Origin: Lachnospiraceae bacterium UBA3785
GTDB taxonomy: Bacteria; Bacillota; Clostridia; Lachnospirales; Lachnospiraceae
Reading direction: 5' to 3'
Assembly: GCA_002369495.1 (NCBI GenBank)
Contig: DFFD01000143.1
Span: 1 to 5,776 of the forward strand
Length of the DNA: 5,776 nt
Positions within the stretch are counted from its first letter, which is position 1, and each line of letters starts with the position of its first letter. Under the pieces are notes generated by a model. It was given only the letters and a program-made list of their open reading frames with translations. It was not told the DNA's origin and did not search any database. This document shows, in pieces, positions 5,193 to 5,776 of this stretch. A program made the position numbers and the translations under genes.

Positions 5193-5776
5193 ATGGATCA
5201 GATCACAAAAGAGGCATATGATATACAGTATAAATCGATCGACGAGATAAAACTGCTCGTCGAAGACTGGAAAATGCGCGCCGGCCGGCCGCTGCTGGCC
5301 AACGTGACTACTTTCGGCTGTCAGATGAACGCCAGGGACTCGGAGAAGCTCCGCGGGATCCTGACGACTGCCGGATTTGTCGGGACGGACGACGAGGACG
5401 AGGCGGACGTCGTCATCTACAACACCTGTACGGTGCGTGACAACGCGAACCAGCACGTCTTCGGCCGGCTCGGACACTTAAACGGGGTCAAGCGCAAGAA
5501 GAAGGACATGATCATCGGGCTCTGCGGCTGCATGATGCAGGAGCCTCACATTGTCGAGAAGGTGAAGAAGAGCTACCCGTTCGTTAATCTCATTTTCGGG
5601 ACGCACAATCTGTATGCATTTCCCGAGCTTCTGCTCCGGACGCTGACCGAGCGGAAGAGGGTCGTCGACGTGCGGGAGAAGACGGAGGTATTTCCCGAAT
5701 ATCTCCCCGTCGAGCGCAAATACGCGTTCAAGTCAGGCGTCAACATCATGTACGGGTGCAACAATTTCTGCACCTA
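5193..5776 (+). CDS. miaB: MiaB, tRNA-2-methylthio-N6-dimethylallyladenosine synthase, N-terminal part (3' end cut by window)
   Basis: The frame runs open from ATG 5193 to the window edge, giving 194 residues of a protein usually about 440-480 long. MiaB is a radical-SAM methylthiotransferase that adds a methylthio group to i6A at position 37 of tRNAs reading UNN codons. The N-terminal UPF0004 domain binds the auxiliary 4Fe-4S cluster. Its three cysteines are seen at C43 (TFGCQMNARDSEKL), C79 (IYNTCTVRDNANQ) and C113 (GLCGCMMQ). FVNLIFGTHN and the start of the radical-SAM motif follow, with C189 and C193 in MYGCNNFCT; the third cysteine of C-x3-C-x2-C and the TRAM domain lie beyond the window. 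The first 36 or so residues precede the conserved start, an extension of the kind common in Firmicutes MiaB. The NTCTVRDNA and MYGCNNFCT wording separates it from RimO and MtaB paralogues. Its own promoter and ribosome binding site lie just upstream. Confidence 0.95.
   Translation, partial: MDQITKEAYDIQYKSIDEIKLLVEDWKMRAGRPLLANVTTFGCQMNARDSEKLRGILTTAGFVGTDDEDEADVVIYNTCTVRDNANQHVFGRLGHLNGVKRKKKDMIIGLCGCMMQEPHIVEKVKKSYPFVNLIFGTHNLYAFPELLLRTLTERKRVVDVREKTEVFPEYLPVERKYAFKSGVNIMYGCNNFCT

Overview
The window is a GC-rich (by eye), gene-dense stretch of a bacterial chromosome with every gene on the + strand. Gene content and protein style point to the Firmicutes, probably class Clostridia and perhaps a Lachnospiraceae-like organism. 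The clues are a homotetrameric-type GltA/NfnL flavoprotein, RlmH, a PhoH-YbeY pair, a DUF3048 (YerB-like) lipoprotein, a short glutamate 5-kinase without a PUA domain, a MiaB with an N-terminal extension, strong AGGAGG-type ribosome binding sites, and GTG/TTG starts. This placement is inference from family resemblance, not from a database search.

Layout: (1) 1-722 is the C-terminal part of a GltA/NfnL-type NADPH- and FAD-binding protein, followed at 735-768 by a strong intrinsic terminator. (2) rlmH (775-1257) starts only a few bases after the terminator's T-run. (3) An extended -10 promoter around 1290-1298 precedes a compact four-gene operon: phoH (1336-2343), ybeY (2340-2873), a DUF3048 lipoprotein gene (2870-4240) and proB (4245-5084). 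Its genes overlap by 4 bases or are separated by 4 bases, so translational coupling is likely. The operon ends in an intrinsic terminator at 5094-5122. (4) A sigma-A type promoter (5139-5166) drives miaB, which starts at 5193 and runs off the window inside its radical-SAM cysteine motif.

Functionally, four of the seven genes act on RNA or the ribosome: RlmH (23S rRNA methylation), PhoH (ATPase with an RNA-binding-like N-terminus), YbeY (rRNA processing and quality control) and MiaB (tRNA methylthiolation). The others serve nitrogen/redox metabolism (GltA/NfnL), proline synthesis (ProB) and an uncharacterised cell-surface role (DUF3048 lipoprotein). The window looks like ordinary core chromosome. 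I see no transposase, integrase, phage gene, CRISPR array, tRNA or rRNA, and no convincing sign of an undescribed system. The points most worth a second look are the terminator pressed against the rlmH start, the placement of a lipoprotein and a proA-less, PUA-less proB in the phoH-ybeY operon, and the NfnL-versus-GltA question.
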